From: Paenibacillus tyrphae
GTDB taxonomy: Bacteria > Bacillota > Bacilli > Paenibacillales > NBRC-103111
NCBI RefSeq assembly: GCF_024158745.1
Contig: NZ_JAMZAW010000011.1
Location: forward strand, 62,001-126,000
Reading direction: 5' to 3'
Length of the DNA stretch: 64,000 nucleotides
Position numbers and translations under genes: made by a program. The notes under the pieces were generated by a model. The model made no database searches. It was not told where the DNA came from and saw only the letters and a program-made list of their open reading frames with translations. Positions 19,190 through 28,687 of this stretch are shown one piece after another. How positions within the stretch are numbered: the first letter of the stretch is position 1; every line of letters begins with the position of its first letter.

Positions 19190-19229
19190 GACCGTTTCTA
19201 CGTCTCGTATAAGCGGTCAACCTATTTTT
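19190..19229 (+). terminator. Hairpin just upstream of rsmE (terminator or leader element)
   Basis: GACCG (19190-19194) pairs with CGGTC (19214-19218), continued by TT/AA and a TACG/CGTA inner stem around a three-base loop; TATTTTTG follows. It looks like a terminator for the protease gene, but only about 20 bases separate it from the rsmE start. A possible promoter (TATGAT near 19178) would place it at the very 5' end of the rsmE transcript. Confidence 0.55.
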
Positions 19230-19249
19230 GTGGAAGCGAAGGATACGGA

Positions 19250-20026
19250 ATGCAGCGATATTTCATTCATCCGGACGAATTTGCGGATGCTGTGGTTACG
19301 ATAACCGGGGACGATGCGCATCATTTGATTCGCGTGATGCGGGCGAAGCCGGGAGATACGTGCATTGTGAGCGACGGCGTGAGCCGGGAGGCGCTTGTGC
19401 GCATTCGTTCTTTGGAGGACCGGCAGGTGACGGCGGATATTGTGGACCGTCTGCCGATGGAGAACGAAGCGGCGGTTGACGTATGGATCGCTCAAAGCCT
19501 GCCCAAAGGGGACAAGATGGAGCTTGTCATCCAGAAAGGGACGGAAATCGGCGCGGTCCGTTTTTTGCCGTTCATTTCGGAGCGCACGGTCGTTCAATTG
19601 GACGGCAAAAAGGAAGGCAAGCGGCTCGAACGCTGGCAGAAAATTGCCAAAGAAGCGGCCGAACAGGCGCACCGCAACCGCGTTCCCGCGGTCGAATCCG
19701 TGCTCTCCTGGAAGGAGCTGTTGCGGACGGCTTCGGAGGCGGATGCCGCCTGGATCTGCTATGAGAAGCAGGATACGCAGCAGCTGCGCCGGGCGATTCG
19801 GGAAGCGGTAACCAAGAGAAACGACCGAACCGATGGAAGCCGCGTCAAGCTGATGCTTATCGTAGGACCCGAGGGCGGGTTCAGCGAGCGGGAAGTTTCG
19901 GAGGCAGAGGCGGCCGGCTGCGTGGCGGTCGGCTTGGGTAAACGAATACTACGGACGGAGACGGCCGCGATGGTCGGACTCACATGCATTTTATACGAAT
20001 CCGGAGAGATGGGGGGAGAACAATAA
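19250..20026 (+). CDS. rsmE: 16S rRNA (uracil-1498-N3)-methyltransferase
   Basis: RsmE methylates U1498 of 16S rRNA in the decoding region. The 258-aa protein has an N-terminal PUA-like RNA-binding domain (MQRYFIHPDEFADAVVTITGDDAHHLIRVMRAKPGD) and a SPOUT trefoil-knot methyltransferase domain with MELVIQKGTEIGAVRFLPF, LMLIVGPEGGFSEREVSEA and VGLGKRILRTETAA, the knotted SAM site. The start is ATG 19250 with GAAGGA upstream; the frame is open to 19160, but homologues begin at MQRYF. The stop codon is directly followed by the mtaB ATG, so the two are coupled. Confidence 0.96.
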   Translation: MQRYFIHPDEFADAVVTITGDDAHHLIRVMRAKPGDTCIVSDGVSREALVRIRSLEDRQVTADIVDRLPMENEAAVDVWIAQSLPKGDKMELVIQKGTEIGAVRFLPFISERTVVQLDGKKEGKRLERWQKIAKEAAEQAHRNRVPAVESVLSWKELLRTASEADAAWICYEKQDTQQLRRAIREAVTKRNDRTDGSRVKLMLIVGPEGGFSEREVSEAEAAGCVAVGLGKRILRTETAAMVGLTCILYESGEMGGEQ

Positions 20027-21433
20027 ATGGCAACCGTCGCTTTTCATACGCTCGGATGCAAAGTCAACTTCTACGATACGGAAGCGATCTGGCAGCTGTT
20101 TAAACAGGAAGGCTACGAGCAGGTTGATTTCGAATCGACAGCCGATGTCTATGTCATTAATACCTGTACGGTGACCAACACGGGGGATAAAAAGAGCCGC
20201 CAGATGATTCGGCGCGCCATTCGCAGAAACCCGGAGGCGATCGTCGCGGTGACCGGCTGCTACGCGCAAACGTCGCCGGCCGAAATCATGGCGATTCCGG
20301 GCGTCGATCTGGTTATCGGAACGCAGGACCGGGACAAAATCATGCCTTACGTGAAACAGCTGGAGCAGGAGCGTCAGCCGATCAACGCGGTGCGCAATAT
20401 TATGAAAACACGCGCGTTCGAAGAGCTGGACGTGCCGGATTTTTCGGATCGTACGCGCGCTTTCCTGAAAATTCAGGAGGGCTGCAACAACTTCTGTACT
20501 TTCTGCATTATTCCGTGGTCACGCGGCCTCATGCGCAGCCGCGAGCCGCAAAGCGTGCTGAATCAAGCCCGCATGCTTGTAGACGCCGGTTATCAGGAGA
20601 TCGTGCTGACGGGAATTCATACGGGCGGCTACGGGGAGGATATGGAGGATTACAGCCTCGCCAAGCTGCTGTGGGATCTGGACAAGGTCGACGGCCTGAA
20701 GCGGATTCGCATCAGCTCGATCGAGGCGAGCCAAATTACGGACGAGGTGCTTGAGGTACTGCAAGCCTCGGACAAAATGTGCCGTCATCTGCACATTCCG
20801 CTGCAAGCCGGAGACGACGAAGTGCTTAAGCGGATGCGCCGGAAATATACGACGGAGCAATTTGCCCGCAAAATCGAGCACATCCACCGGATTATGCCGG
20901 GCGTGGCGATTACGACGGACGTTATCGTCGGTTTCCCGGGGGAGACGGACGAGATGTTCCGTCGCGGCTACCAGTTTATGGAACAGATGAAGTTTTCGGA
21001 AATGCACGTATTCCCGTATTCCAAGCGGACCGGTACGCCGGCCGCGCGGATGGAGGATCAGATTGACGAGGAAATCAAAAACGCCCGTGTGCACGAGCTG
21101 ATCGATTTGTCCGAGAAAATGCAGCTCAGCTACGCGGAAACGTTTGTCGGCCAAGTGCTGGAGGTCATTCCGGAGCGGGACTACAAGGGTCAGCCGGGAA
21201 GCGGCCTGCTCATGGGCTATTCGGACAACTACCTGCAGCTCGTGTTCGAAGGCAGCGAGGACTGGATCGGCCAAGTATGCCGGGTGAAGGTCACCGAGGC
21301 CGGAGTCAACGAGTGCCGCGGCCAGCTTGTCCGCGCCCCCGAAGCGGGAACCGTTCACCTGTCGTCCAGAGCGACAGGCACGGGCGCTTCGGCCGAGACG
21401 ATTCCGGGACAAGCGGCTAAAGCGATCGTATAA
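20027..21433 (+). CDS. mtaB: tRNA t6A37 methylthiotransferase MtaB
   Basis: MtaB is a radical SAM enzyme that converts N6-threonylcarbamoyladenosine-37 to its 2-methylthio form in tRNAs reading ANN codons. The 468-aa protein has the N-terminal UPF0004 domain with three Cys for the auxiliary cluster (LGCKVN, NTCTVTN, TGCYAQ), the radical SAM motif CNNFCTFC (Cys153, Cys157, Cys160) and a C-terminal TRAM-like RNA-binding region. The end (PEAGTVHLSSRATGTGASAETIPGQAAKAIV) is a low-complexity extension beyond the usual family length. It starts immediately after the rsmE stop. Confidence 0.95.
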   Translation: MATVAFHTLGCKVNFYDTEAIWQLFKQEGYEQVDFESTADVYVINTCTVTNTGDKKSRQMIRRAIRRNPEAIVAVTGCYAQTSPAEIMAIPGVDLVIGTQDRDKIMPYVKQLEQERQPINAVRNIMKTRAFEELDVPDFSDRTRAFLKIQEGCNNFCTFCIIPWSRGLMRSREPQSVLNQARMLVDAGYQEIVLTGIHTGGYGEDMEDYSLAKLLWDLDKVDGLKRIRISSIEASQITDEVLEVLQASDKMCRHLHIPLQAGDDEVLKRMRRKYTTEQFARKIEHIHRIMPGVAITTDVIVGFPGETDEMFRRGYQFMEQMKFSEMHVFPYSKRTGTPAARMEDQIDEEIKNARVHELIDLSEKMQLSYAETFVGQVLEVIPERDYKGQPGSGLLMGYSDNYLQLVFEGSEDWIGQVCRVKVTEAGVNECRGQLVRAPEAGTVHLSSRATGTGASAETIPGQAAKAIV

Positions 21434-21569
21434 GCTGAAGAACGAAGGATTTCATTCGACGATAGGCAGGCGTGTTTTCCTGCGGCATCCATGATTCAAG
21501 CCGCCGGTAAGACCGCCTGTGTCCGCCGGGTGAAGTCCTTTCGATTTCCAATAGGAAAGGGTGATGTCG

Positions 21570-22001
21570 ATGAAGGAAATTTCGGCAGGTGGCGTGGTGT
21601 TTCGCAAAATCGGAAACGACGTGCAGGTGCAAATGATCCAGGACCGGTACGGCAAAATTACGCTGCCGAAAGGCAAGATGGAAGCCGGGGAAACGATAGA
21701 GCAAACGGCGCTGCGCGAAATTCTCGAGGAAACGGGAATTTCGGGAACCATCGTGCGTCCGCTGGAGACGATCACGTACCAATTCGCCATGAACGGCGGG
21801 GTCATCGACAAAGAGGTTCACTATTTTCTGGTAGAAGCGACCGGAGGCACCTTGCAGGCGCAGGTCGAGGAAATCCGCGGCGTCGAATGGCTTCATCCGC
21901 TCGAGGCCTGGCACCAGCAGACGCATTCCGGATACGGGAACAACGATTCCGTTTTGCAAAAGGCGCTGAATGCGCTGGGCTATGAAGTGAACGGACAATG
22001 A
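21570..22001 (+). CDS. Nudix hydrolase
   Basis: The protein starts MKEISAGGVVFRKIGNDVQVQMIQDRYGKITLPKGKMEAGETIEQTALREILEETGISG. GKMEAGETIEQTALREILEETGI is an exact Nudix box (Gx5Ex7REUxEExGU) that binds Mg and hydrolyses nucleoside diphosphate-X compounds. At 143 aa it is a minimal Nudix domain, and the substrate cannot be told from sequence. Three in-frame starts lie close together (GTG 21561, ATG 21564, ATG 21570). ATG 21570 has the best spacing from AGGAAAGGG. It sits between mtaB and the RlmI-like gene and may be in the same transcript. Confidence 0.88.
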   Translation: MKEISAGGVVFRKIGNDVQVQMIQDRYGKITLPKGKMEAGETIEQTALREILEETGISGTIVRPLETITYQFAMNGGVIDKEVHYFLVEATGGTLQAQVEEIRGVEWLHPLEAWHQQTHSGYGNNDSVLQKALNALGYEVNGQ

Positions 22002-22068
22002 CCGGATTTGACCTGAAGCGGGGGCTCAGCGGCACCTCGTCGTACTAAACATTGGGAGGACCTCGGCC

Positions 22069-23439
22069 ATGGCTGTCGTCGTATTGCAGAAAAAAAGAAA
22101 AAAACGGTTAGAAGAAGGCCACCCATGGGTGTACCGCTCGGAAATCGAACGCGTGGAAGGCGAAGCGCCGCCGGGAGGGCTCGTATCCGTACATACGCAC
22201 GCCGGTCAATATTTGGCGACCGGGTATTATAATCCGGCTTCGCAATTGACCGTGCGGATTGTTTCCTACGAACCGATGGAAGAAATGACGCACGCCTACT
22301 TTATCCGCCGGATTCAAGAATGCAAGGAGCACCGGGAACGGTTTTTGCTGAACGCAGGGTCGTACCGCCTCGTTTACGGCGAGGCGGATTTCTTGCCGGG
22401 GCTGATTGTGGACAAGTTTGAGGACGTGCTGGTGGTCCAGATTTTGACGCTCGGCATGGAGCGTGTGCGGGAGGCGCTCGTCTCCGCGTTGGTCGAGGTG
22501 ATGCGGCCGGCCGGCATTTACGAGCGCAGCGACGTCTCCGTCCGGCAGCTCGAAGGTCTGGAGCAGCGCACCGGCGTGTTGTACGGGGAATGTCCGCAGC
22601 ATGTCACGATCCGCGAGAACGGGATCGTTCTGGAAGTGGATATTGCGCAGGGGCAGAAGACCGGTTATTTTTTCGACCAGCGGGAAAACCGGGCCGCTTT
22701 GGAACCTCTGATGAAAGGCTGGGGCCAACGGAGCGGCATTGAGCTGCAAGAGCGGGTGCTGGACGACGGGACGGTCAAGCGCGTGCCGGTCAACCGGAAC
22801 GGCAGCGAAGTGACGTTTCCTTACTGGGACGGCGCGACGGTGCTGGAATGCTTCTCGCATACCGGCAGCTTTACGCTTCATGCGTGCCAGTTCGGCGCCA
22901 AAAAAGTGACGTGCCTCGACATTTCCGAGCATGCCATTGAAACAGCCAAGCGGAACGTGGAGCTGAACGGTTTCAGCGACCGGGTGGAGTTCGTCGTCGC
23001 CGACGCGTTCGATTACCTGCGCGAGCAGGCCCGCGGCTTGGATCTTCGGCAGGAGCGGGGAAAAGCGGGCGAGCGGAAGGTCGATACGTCGGTGCCTCTT
23101 GCCGCAAAAGGCAGAACGTGGGACGTGGTCATTTTGGACCCGCCGGCCTTCGCCAAGTCGCGGAGCGCGGTCGAAGGGGCTTGCCGGGGCTATAAGGATA
23201 TTAACCTGCACGGCATGAAGCTGGTAAACGAAGGCGGGTACTTGGTAACCGCAAGCTGCTCCTACCACATGAAGCCGGAGCTGTTCCTCGAAACGATTCA
23301 TGCGGCCGCCTACGATGCGGGTAAAACGCTGCGTCTGATCGAATTCCGCAATGCCGGCAAGGACCATCCCCGCATTCTCGGTGTGGAGGAAGGCAACTAT
23401 TTGAAGTTCGCTATTTTTGAGGTTCGAAGCAAACGATAA
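22069..23439 (+). CDS. RlmI-like rRNA (cytosine-C5)-methyltransferase
   Basis: A class I SAM-dependent rRNA methyltransferase of the RlmI/YwbD type. The N-terminus is a PUA domain (VVLQKKRKKRLEEGHPWVYRSEIERVEGEAPPGGLVSVHTHAGQYLATGYYNP), followed by the central EEHEH-like domain with DFLPGLIVDKFEDVLVVQIL and the methyltransferase domain (VLECFSHTGSFTLHACQFGAKKVTCLDISEHAIETAKRN, and DVVILDPPAFAKSRSAVE with the DPPAF motif). At 456 aa it is longer than most RlmI. Two inserts explain this: around residues 218-258 (QRSGIELQERVLDDGTVKRVPVNRNG) and 321-345 (a charged loop). Target base not proven. The ATG at 22069 follows GGGAGG. Confidence 0.9.
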   Translation: MAVVVLQKKRKKRLEEGHPWVYRSEIERVEGEAPPGGLVSVHTHAGQYLATGYYNPASQLTVRIVSYEPMEEMTHAYFIRRIQECKEHRERFLLNAGSYRLVYGEADFLPGLIVDKFEDVLVVQILTLGMERVREALVSALVEVMRPAGIYERSDVSVRQLEGLEQRTGVLYGECPQHVTIRENGIVLEVDIAQGQKTGYFFDQRENRAALEPLMKGWGQRSGIELQERVLDDGTVKRVPVNRNGSEVTFPYWDGATVLECFSHTGSFTLHACQFGAKKVTCLDISEHAIETAKRNVELNGFSDRVEFVVADAFDYLREQARGLDLRQERGKAGERKVDTSVPLAAKGRTWDVVILDPPAFAKSRSAVEGACRGYKDINLHGMKLVNEGGYLVTASCSYHMKPELFLETIHAAAYDAGKTLRLIEFRNAGKDHPRILGVEEGNYLKFAIFEVRSKR

Positions 23440-23459
23440 CAGAATCAGCAAGGAACAAG

Positions 23460-23494
23460 CCTTAGTTCGGTTGATAGCCGGACTAAGGTTTTTT
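23460..23494 (+). terminator. Rho-independent terminator after the RlmI-like gene
   Basis: CCTTAGTTCGG (23460-23470) pairs with CCGGACTAAGG (23478-23488), with one mismatch, followed by TTTTTT. Confidence 0.88.
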
Positions 23495-23506
23495 GTTTTC
23501 TCCATA

Positions 23507-23555
23507 TTGACAGATAAGTTCACAGATAATATTATAAGGACATATAACGTTATAT
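23507..23555 (+). promoter_or_regulatory. frl operon promoter with palindromic operator
   Basis: TTGACA (23507-23512), 17-base spacer, TATTAT (23530-23535): a strong sigma-A promoter. The perfect palindrome ATATAACGTTATAT (23542-23555) covers the predicted start point, a typical repressor position. The same TATAACGT unit occurs twice upstream of the GntR-type gene at 28961-29731, so that protein is the likely ligand-controlled repressor. Confidence 0.75.
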
Positions 23556-23639
23556 AACATATTATTAAAAAGGCCGGTGATCGATCAACCCCATCGCTTG
23601 TTTCAGAAGATTATCGATCTTAGAGGAGGAAGCGCACCC

Positions 23640-24626
23640 ATGGCTAACGCTTATGCCAATGTGAACGAGCAGATTCGTCAAGTACTTGAGGTATTCCGAA
23701 ACCGGGACATCCGGAACGTGTTTTTTGTCGCTTGCGGCGGTTCGTCCGCTTTAATGTACCCCAGCAAATATTTGCTGGACCGCGAAGCGAAGGGAATCGT
23801 CTCGGATTTGTACAGTTCGAATGAATTCATCCACCGCAATCCGGTTACGTTGGGAGCGCATTCATTGGTCGTGCTGTGCTCTCATTCCGGCAATACGCCG
23901 GAGACGGTGGAGGCGGCGAAGTTCGCCCGGTCGAAAGGGGCGCTGGCGGTCAGTCTGACGAATGTGGAACAATCTCCCTTGGCCGCCGAGTCGGATTATG
24001 CGATAAAATACGGTTGGGGCGACGAAGCCGTCGCGATCGATACGAATTATGGCATCATGTATCAGATCGTTATGGGGCTGCTCTATGTGCGGGAAAACAA
24101 TCTTAAATTCGGGCCGATGATGAACAGCCTGAAGCATTTGCAGCAGGCTTACAACAAAGCGAAACAGCAGTTCGCCGAACCGGCCGCGCGCTTCGCCGAA
24201 GCGTATAAGGATGAAAAAGTGATTTATACGATGGCCAGCGGAGCGAATTACGGCATTGCCTATTCGTTCGCCATTTGCATCCTGATGGAAATGCAGTGGA
24301 TTCACTCGCATGCGATTCATGCCGGCGAGTATTTTCACGGGCCGTTTGAAATTTTAGATAAAAATGTACCGTTTATTATTTTGCTGGGCTTGGACGAAAC
24401 CCGTCCACTCGAGGAACGCGCACTGGAATTCTCGAAACGATACGGGGAGAAATTAATCGTTCTGGACGCCAAAGCGCTGGATCTGACCGGGATCGATCCG
24501 GAGGTTCAAGGCTATATTGCCCCTCTGGTGTTGAATGTGGTGCTGCGCCTTCATGCGAATAAGCTGGCCGATGCGCGGAATCATCCGCTTACGACCCGCC
24601 GTTATATGTGGAAAGTGGCCTATTAA
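23640..24626 (+). CDS. frlB: Fructosamine/fructoselysine 6-phosphate deglycase
   Basis: FrlB cleaves phosphorylated Amadori products (fructosamine 6-phosphates) to glucose 6-phosphate and an amino acid. The 328-aa protein is collinear with B. subtilis FrlB as I recall it, including [51 protein letters not shown] and [29 protein letters not shown], and ending [15 protein letters not shown]. It holds two SIS sugar-isomerase domains; the conserved [11 protein letters not shown] segment carries active-site residues. ATG 23640 is preceded by GAGGAGGA 9 bases away; a GTG at 23577 lies in the leader. First gene of the frlBONMD operon, in the same order as in B. subtilis. Confidence 0.95.
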   Translation: MANAYANVNEQIRQVLEVFRNRDIRNVFFVACGGSSALMYPSKYLLDREAKGIVSDLYSSNEFIHRNPVTLGAHSLVVLCSHSGNTPETVEAAKFARSKGALAVSLTNVEQSPLAAESDYAIKYGWGDEAVAIDTNYGIMYQIVMGLLYVRENNLKFGPMMNSLKHLQQAYNKAKQQFAEPAARFAEAYKDEKVIYTMASGANYGIAYSFAICILMEMQWIHSHAIHAGEYFHGPFEILDKNVPFIILLGLDETRPLEERALEFSKRYGEKLIVLDAKALDLTGIDPEVQGYIAPLVLNVVLRLHANKLADARNHPLTTRRYMWKVAY

Positions 24627-24723
24627 CAAAAAAATAGCTTGGACGCGGACGCGAACGGAGGCTCTTCGAGTCTCCGGCTCGGGTCCGGGCTGCACGGGAT
24701 CCATAATTACAGGGGGGAAAGCC

Positions 24724-26061
24724 ATGAAAAGAACTTTATCGGTGATGGGCAGTCTGCTTCTGGCCGCCGGCGTTTTGTCCGGGTGCGCCCAATCGTCCGC
24801 CGACAGCTCGACTGCTTCTGGGAATAAAGCGAGCGGGCAGGAGAAAGCGGACTCCTCCAAAAAACAAGTGACGCTTAAGCTGTTTCACCGCTGGCCCAAG
24901 GAGCCTGAAAAAACTTATTTTGAAAGCGTTGTCAAAGAATTCGAGAAGCAAAATCCGAACATCAAGATCCAGCTTGAATCGGTGCTTAACGACTCTTATA
25001 AGGAAAAAATCAGGGTGCTTCTCGGTACGAACGAGCCTCCAGACATTTTCTTTACGTGGAGCGGGGAATTTGCTTACAAGTTTATTCGTGGTCAAAAAGC
25101 GCTCGATTTGACGCCTTATTTATCCAGGGATCAAGATTGGTCGAACCGGCTGGTTGCTTCGCAGGTTGCGCCTTTTGCACTGGACGGCAAGACGTACGGC
25201 GTCCCTATGACGATGGATGGCAAAACGTTCTTTTACAATAAAGATATTTTTAAGAAATTGAACCTTGCCGTTCCGAAAACGTGGGATGAATTGATTTCGG
25301 TACTGGACGCGCTCAAGAAAAACAATTATACGCCGATCGCATTCGGCAACAAAGCGCCATGGGCCGTATCGCATTACATCGGCACGCTGAACCAGAAGAT
25401 GGTGGACGAAAAGACGCTGCAAAAAGACTACAACCGGGCGACCGGTACGTTCGAAGACCCTGCTTATGTCACCGCTCTTGAAAAGCTGAATCAGCTGAGC
25501 GGCTATTTCAACAAAAATGTTAATTCGCTGGAGCATCAGTTTGCGCGACAAATGTTTATTGACGGCAAGGCGGCGATCGCTTATCTCCAGACGGCGGAAA
25601 TTCGTTTGGTCGAACCGAACATCAAGTTCGAGCTCGGGTTTATGGATTTCCCGCAGCCGGACGGGGGGAAAGGCAATCCGAACTACATGACCGGAGGTCC
25701 GGAAGGCTTTATGATCTCGTCCGGCACGCAGCACCCCGAGGAAGCGGTGGCCTTCCTGAAGTTTCTCACCTCCAAGGAAATGGGCGAGAAGTTGGTCAAA
25801 GACGTAGGCTTTTTCAGCGCCGTCAAAGGGGCCGTCAATTCGGGCAATTCGACGAAGGCCATGCAGGACGCCGCGGCTCAGATCATCAATGCGGAAAACA
25901 CGGCGCTGTGGCTTGATACCGCGCTAGACAGTAAAATTGTCGATACGTATTTAAACGGAGTCCAACTGATGCTTAACGGGGAAGGCACCCCGCAGGACGT
26001 TATCCGGGAAGTCCAGAAGGCGGCGAAAGCCGTCAGGGAAGCCGCAAGCAGCGGACAATGA
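24724..26061 (+). CDS. frlO: ABC transporter substrate-binding lipoprotein (frlO-like)
   Basis: Extracytoplasmic solute-binding protein of the CUT1 carbohydrate ABC family, predicted to capture fructosamines. The signal peptide ([21 protein letters not shown]) ends in a lipobox (LSGC, lipidated Cys21), followed by a Ser/Ala/Lys-rich tether and the family-1 binding fold ([87 protein letters not shown]). Length is 445 aa. The start is ATG 24724 after AGGGGGGAAA. Symbol assigned by synteny and family; the true ligand is inferred. Confidence 0.88.
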   Translation: MKRTLSVMGSLLLAAGVLSGCAQSSADSSTASGNKASGQEKADSSKKQVTLKLFHRWPKEPEKTYFESVVKEFEKQNPNIKIQLESVLNDSYKEKIRVLLGTNEPPDIFFTWSGEFAYKFIRGQKALDLTPYLSRDQDWSNRLVASQVAPFALDGKTYGVPMTMDGKTFFYNKDIFKKLNLAVPKTWDELISVLDALKKNNYTPIAFGNKAPWAVSHYIGTLNQKMVDEKTLQKDYNRATGTFEDPAYVTALEKLNQLSGYFNKNVNSLEHQFARQMFIDGKAAIAYLQTAEIRLVEPNIKFELGFMDFPQPDGGKGNPNYMTGGPEGFMISSGTQHPEEAVAFLKFLTSKEMGEKLVKDVGFFSAVKGAVNSGNSTKAMQDAAAQIINAENTALWLDTALDSKIVDTYLNGVQLMLNGEGTPQDVIREVQKAAKAVREAASSGQ

Positions 26062-26128
26062 GCTACTTCAGCGGCGGAGTTTCCGGGCTTCGCCGCCTCC
26101 TTCTCGCAAACTTAGGGGGGATGAAATT

Positions 26129-27007
26129 TTGCGCCAAAAACCTATAACGCCGTACTTGTACCTGGCAGCGCCATTCTTGGTTTTGCTCACCTTTATTTAT
26201 TACCCGATCATCCGCAACATCCAGTACAGCTTTTACCGCTGGAACGCGTTCTCCCCAGATATGGCATACATCGGGCTGCAAAATTACACCGATTTGTTTC
26301 ACGATCCGCTGCTGTATTCGGCCTTGGCCAACAATGTCTGGTATGCCGTTATCTCGGTCGTCTGCCAAGTCGGGGGCGGGCTGGTCGTTGCCGCGATTCT
26401 TGAGGACCGGGCGATCCGGCGGTGGGCCCCGTTTTTCCGCACCGTGTACTTTTTGCCGGTGATCATCTCCATTACGGTTATCGCTCTGCTGTTCGATTTC
26501 ATTTACAATCCAGAGGTCGGGCTGCTCAACGGATTTCTGAAGGCCGTCGGCCTGGAAAGCTGGTCGCACGCCTGGCTGGGCGAAAGCGGCACCGCGATGT
26601 TCTCTGTCATCGCCGTCTCGCAATGGCAGAGCGTCGGCTATGTCGCAATGCTGTTCATCGTCGCCATTCAGAAAATACCGGGCGAGCTGTATGAAGCGGC
26701 AGAGATCGACGGGGCCGGCCGGTGGCGGATGTTTGTCAGCGTGACGCTTCCGCAGGTGAAGGAAATGGCGTTCGTCACGACGACGGTGACGCTGACCCAG
26801 GCGTTCACGGTATTTAACGAGCCGTATATTTTGACGGGCGGAGGACCGGGGCATGCATCTGAGGTGCTCGGAACGCTTTTGTATAAAACCGCCTTCGTGA
26901 AAGATTTGATGGGGTACGCTTCCTCGATCGCCGTCTTTATGATGATCGTGACACTGGCGATCTCGCTCCTGCAGATGAAATTATTCCGGTCTGGAGAGGA
27001 GGCCTGA
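26129..27007 (+). CDS. frlN: Sugar/fructosamine ABC transporter permease (frlN-like)
   Basis: MalF-type inner-membrane permease with six predicted membrane segments. The EAA loop that contacts the ATPase is YEAAEIDGAGRWRMFVSVTLPQ (about residues 188-209), and the protein starts with the usual YLYLAAPFLVLLTFIYYPIIRNIQYSFYRW. The start codon is TTG at 26129, 8 bases after AGGGGGG. An ATG at 26121 is in another frame. The next permease begins two bases after the stop, so the pair is translated together. Confidence 0.9.
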   Translation: MRQKPITPYLYLAAPFLVLLTFIYYPIIRNIQYSFYRWNAFSPDMAYIGLQNYTDLFHDPLLYSALANNVWYAVISVVCQVGGGLVVAAILEDRAIRRWAPFFRTVYFLPVIISITVIALLFDFIYNPEVGLLNGFLKAVGLESWSHAWLGESGTAMFSVIAVSQWQSVGYVAMLFIVAIQKIPGELYEAAEIDGAGRWRMFVSVTLPQVKEMAFVTTTVTLTQAFTVFNEPYILTGGGPGHASEVLGTLLYKTAFVKDLMGYASSIAVFMMIVTLAISLLQMKLFRSGEEA

Positions 27008-27009
27008 CG

Positions 27010-27840
27010 ATGAGTCGAAAATCGTTGAGCGGGACGGTAGCGTTGTATTATGTGCTTCTGATCGTTTATTTCGCCGTGATCGCTTATCCGCTGCTCTGGA
27101 TGCTCATCAATTCGTTCCGCGAGTCGGGGGAGATTTTCGGCAACAGCTGGGGGCTTCCGAAAACGTGGCTGTTCAGCAACTACGCGACGGCGTGGCATTC
27201 CGGCATCTCCGACTACTTCCTGAACAGCGTATTTGTCACGGCGATCGTTTGCTTGCTGGTCGTGTTTCTCAGCGCGCTCGGTGCGTTCGGCATCTCCAGG
27301 TTCGAGTTTAAAGGGAAGTCGCTTTTGTTGATCTTATGCTTGGGCGGCTTGATGCTGTCGCCGCAGGTCAGCTTAATTCCGTTATATAAGCTGATTCAAG
27401 CGTTGGGTCTGCACAATACGCACTGGGCGCTCATTCTGCCATATGCCGCGTATCGCATACCGCTGTCGCTTTTGCTTGTCCGCTCGTTTTTCCTCTCGGT
27501 CCCCAAAGAATTCGAGGAAGCGGCTTATATGGACGGCAGCAGCACCTTCGGCATTTTTATGCGTATTTTCATCCCGCTCAGTGTGCCGATTTTGTTCACG
27601 GTTGTCATTTTGACGGCGTACTTTGCGTGGAACGAATTTATGTTTGCCATCGTATTTATCGACAGCGAACGGCTGAAGACGATTCCGGCCGGACTGATGC
27701 AGTTCCGGGACATGCTGCAGACGGATTGGGGCGTGCTGCTGGCCGGACTGATGATTTCGGCTCTGCCCGTCATCGTTTTGTTTTTGTCGATGCAGCGGTT
27801 TTTTATCCGGGGCTTGGCGGCCGGCGGAGTGAAAGGGTAA
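27010..27840 (+). CDS. frlM: Sugar/fructosamine ABC transporter permease (frlM-like)
   Basis: MalG-type permease, 276 aa. The EAA loop is FEEAAYMDGSSTFGIFMRIFIPLSVP, and the C-terminus (VIVLFLSMQRFFIRGLAAGGVKG) is the standard family end. It pairs with the preceding MalF-type permease as the membrane channel. No ATPase gene is present in the operon. In B. subtilis such importers share the ATPase MsmX, and the same can be expected here (inference). Confidence 0.9.
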   Translation: MSRKSLSGTVALYYVLLIVYFAVIAYPLLWMLINSFRESGEIFGNSWGLPKTWLFSNYATAWHSGISDYFLNSVFVTAIVCLLVVFLSALGAFGISRFEFKGKSLLLILCLGGLMLSPQVSLIPLYKLIQALGLHNTHWALILPYAAYRIPLSLLLVRSFFLSVPKEFEEAAYMDGSSTFGIFMRIFIPLSVPILFTVVILTAYFAWNEFMFAIVFIDSERLKTIPAGLMQFRDMLQTDWGVLLAGLMISALPVIVLFLSMQRFFIRGLAAGGVKG

Positions 27841-27865
27841 TCGGGAGAAGGAGAGGGGAACGAAG

Positions 27866-28687
27866 ATGAAACTAATCGGAGTGGGAGATAACGTCGTTGA
27901 CTTTTTTATGGACCGGGGAGAAATGTTTCCGGGAGGGAACGCTCTTAACGTTGCGGTGCTCAGCAAAAGGTGCGGCGCCGAGCAATGCGCGTATATGGGT
28001 ATCATTGGTAACGATGAAGCCGGAGATCACGTGCTGCGCAGTCTCACAGCGGAAGGCATCGATGTATCGCACATTCGCAGAGCCTACGGGCCGAACGGAC
28101 TGGCCGTCGTCGCGCTCGATGAGCAGGGAGACCGCAGGTTCGTCCGGTCGAACAAAGGCGGCGTCCAGAAGTCGATGACGCTCCGATTCACAGAGGAAGA
28201 TCTGGCCTATTTCGGGCAGTTCGATGTGCTGCATACGAGCGTTTACAGCTATGTGGAGAGGGACCTGCCTTTGCTTAGCGGATATGCGGATCTTTCCTTC
28301 GACTTCTCGACGAAGCGGGACCCGGATTATTTAAGAAACGTATGCCCGAATCTCAAATATGCGTTTTTCTCCGGAAGCGATCTGTCCGAGGCGGAATGCG
28401 GGAAGTTGATTGCTGACGTACATGCGTGCGGAACTCCGGTGGTTGGGGTCACGAGAGGCGGTCAAGGGGCTATGTTCTCTTCCGGGGGAAGGCTGTGTAA
28501 GCAGGCGATCGCGGAAGAGAACGTCGTGGACACGCTGGGAGCGGGAGACTCATTTATCGCGGCGTTCCTGACGGCATACGGGAGCGGTGCGGAGATGCAA
28601 GAAGCGCTGCGCTTCGCGGCCGAGGCGGCTGCGAAAACTTGTGCCCATTACGGCGCATTCGGGTATGGCGTTCCATATAAGGAATAA
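27866..28687 (+). CDS. frlD: Fructosamine (fructoselysine) 6-kinase
   Basis: PfkB/ribokinase-family kinase that phosphorylates imported fructosamines at C6 to make the FrlB substrate. The 273-aa protein shows the N-terminal GGNALNVAVLSKRCGAEQCAYMGIIGNDEAG motif (PfkB signature 1) and the C-terminal DTLGAGDSFIAAFLTAY (signature 2), in which Asp228 is the catalytic base and the GAGD loop the anion hole. The ATG at 27866 follows GGAGAAGGAGAGGGG. Last protein gene of the operon; its stop is directly followed by a short hairpin and a structured-RNA element. Confidence 0.9.
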   Translation: MKLIGVGDNVVDFFMDRGEMFPGGNALNVAVLSKRCGAEQCAYMGIIGNDEAGDHVLRSLTAEGIDVSHIRRAYGPNGLAVVALDEQGDRRFVRSNKGGVQKSMTLRFTEEDLAYFGQFDVLHTSVYSYVERDLPLLSGYADLSFDFSTKRDPDYLRNVCPNLKYAFFSGSDLSEAECGKLIADVHACGTPVVGVTRGGQGAMFSSGGRLCKQAIAEENVVDTLGAGDSFIAAFLTAYGSGAEMQEALRFAAEAAAKTCAHYGAFGYGVPYKE

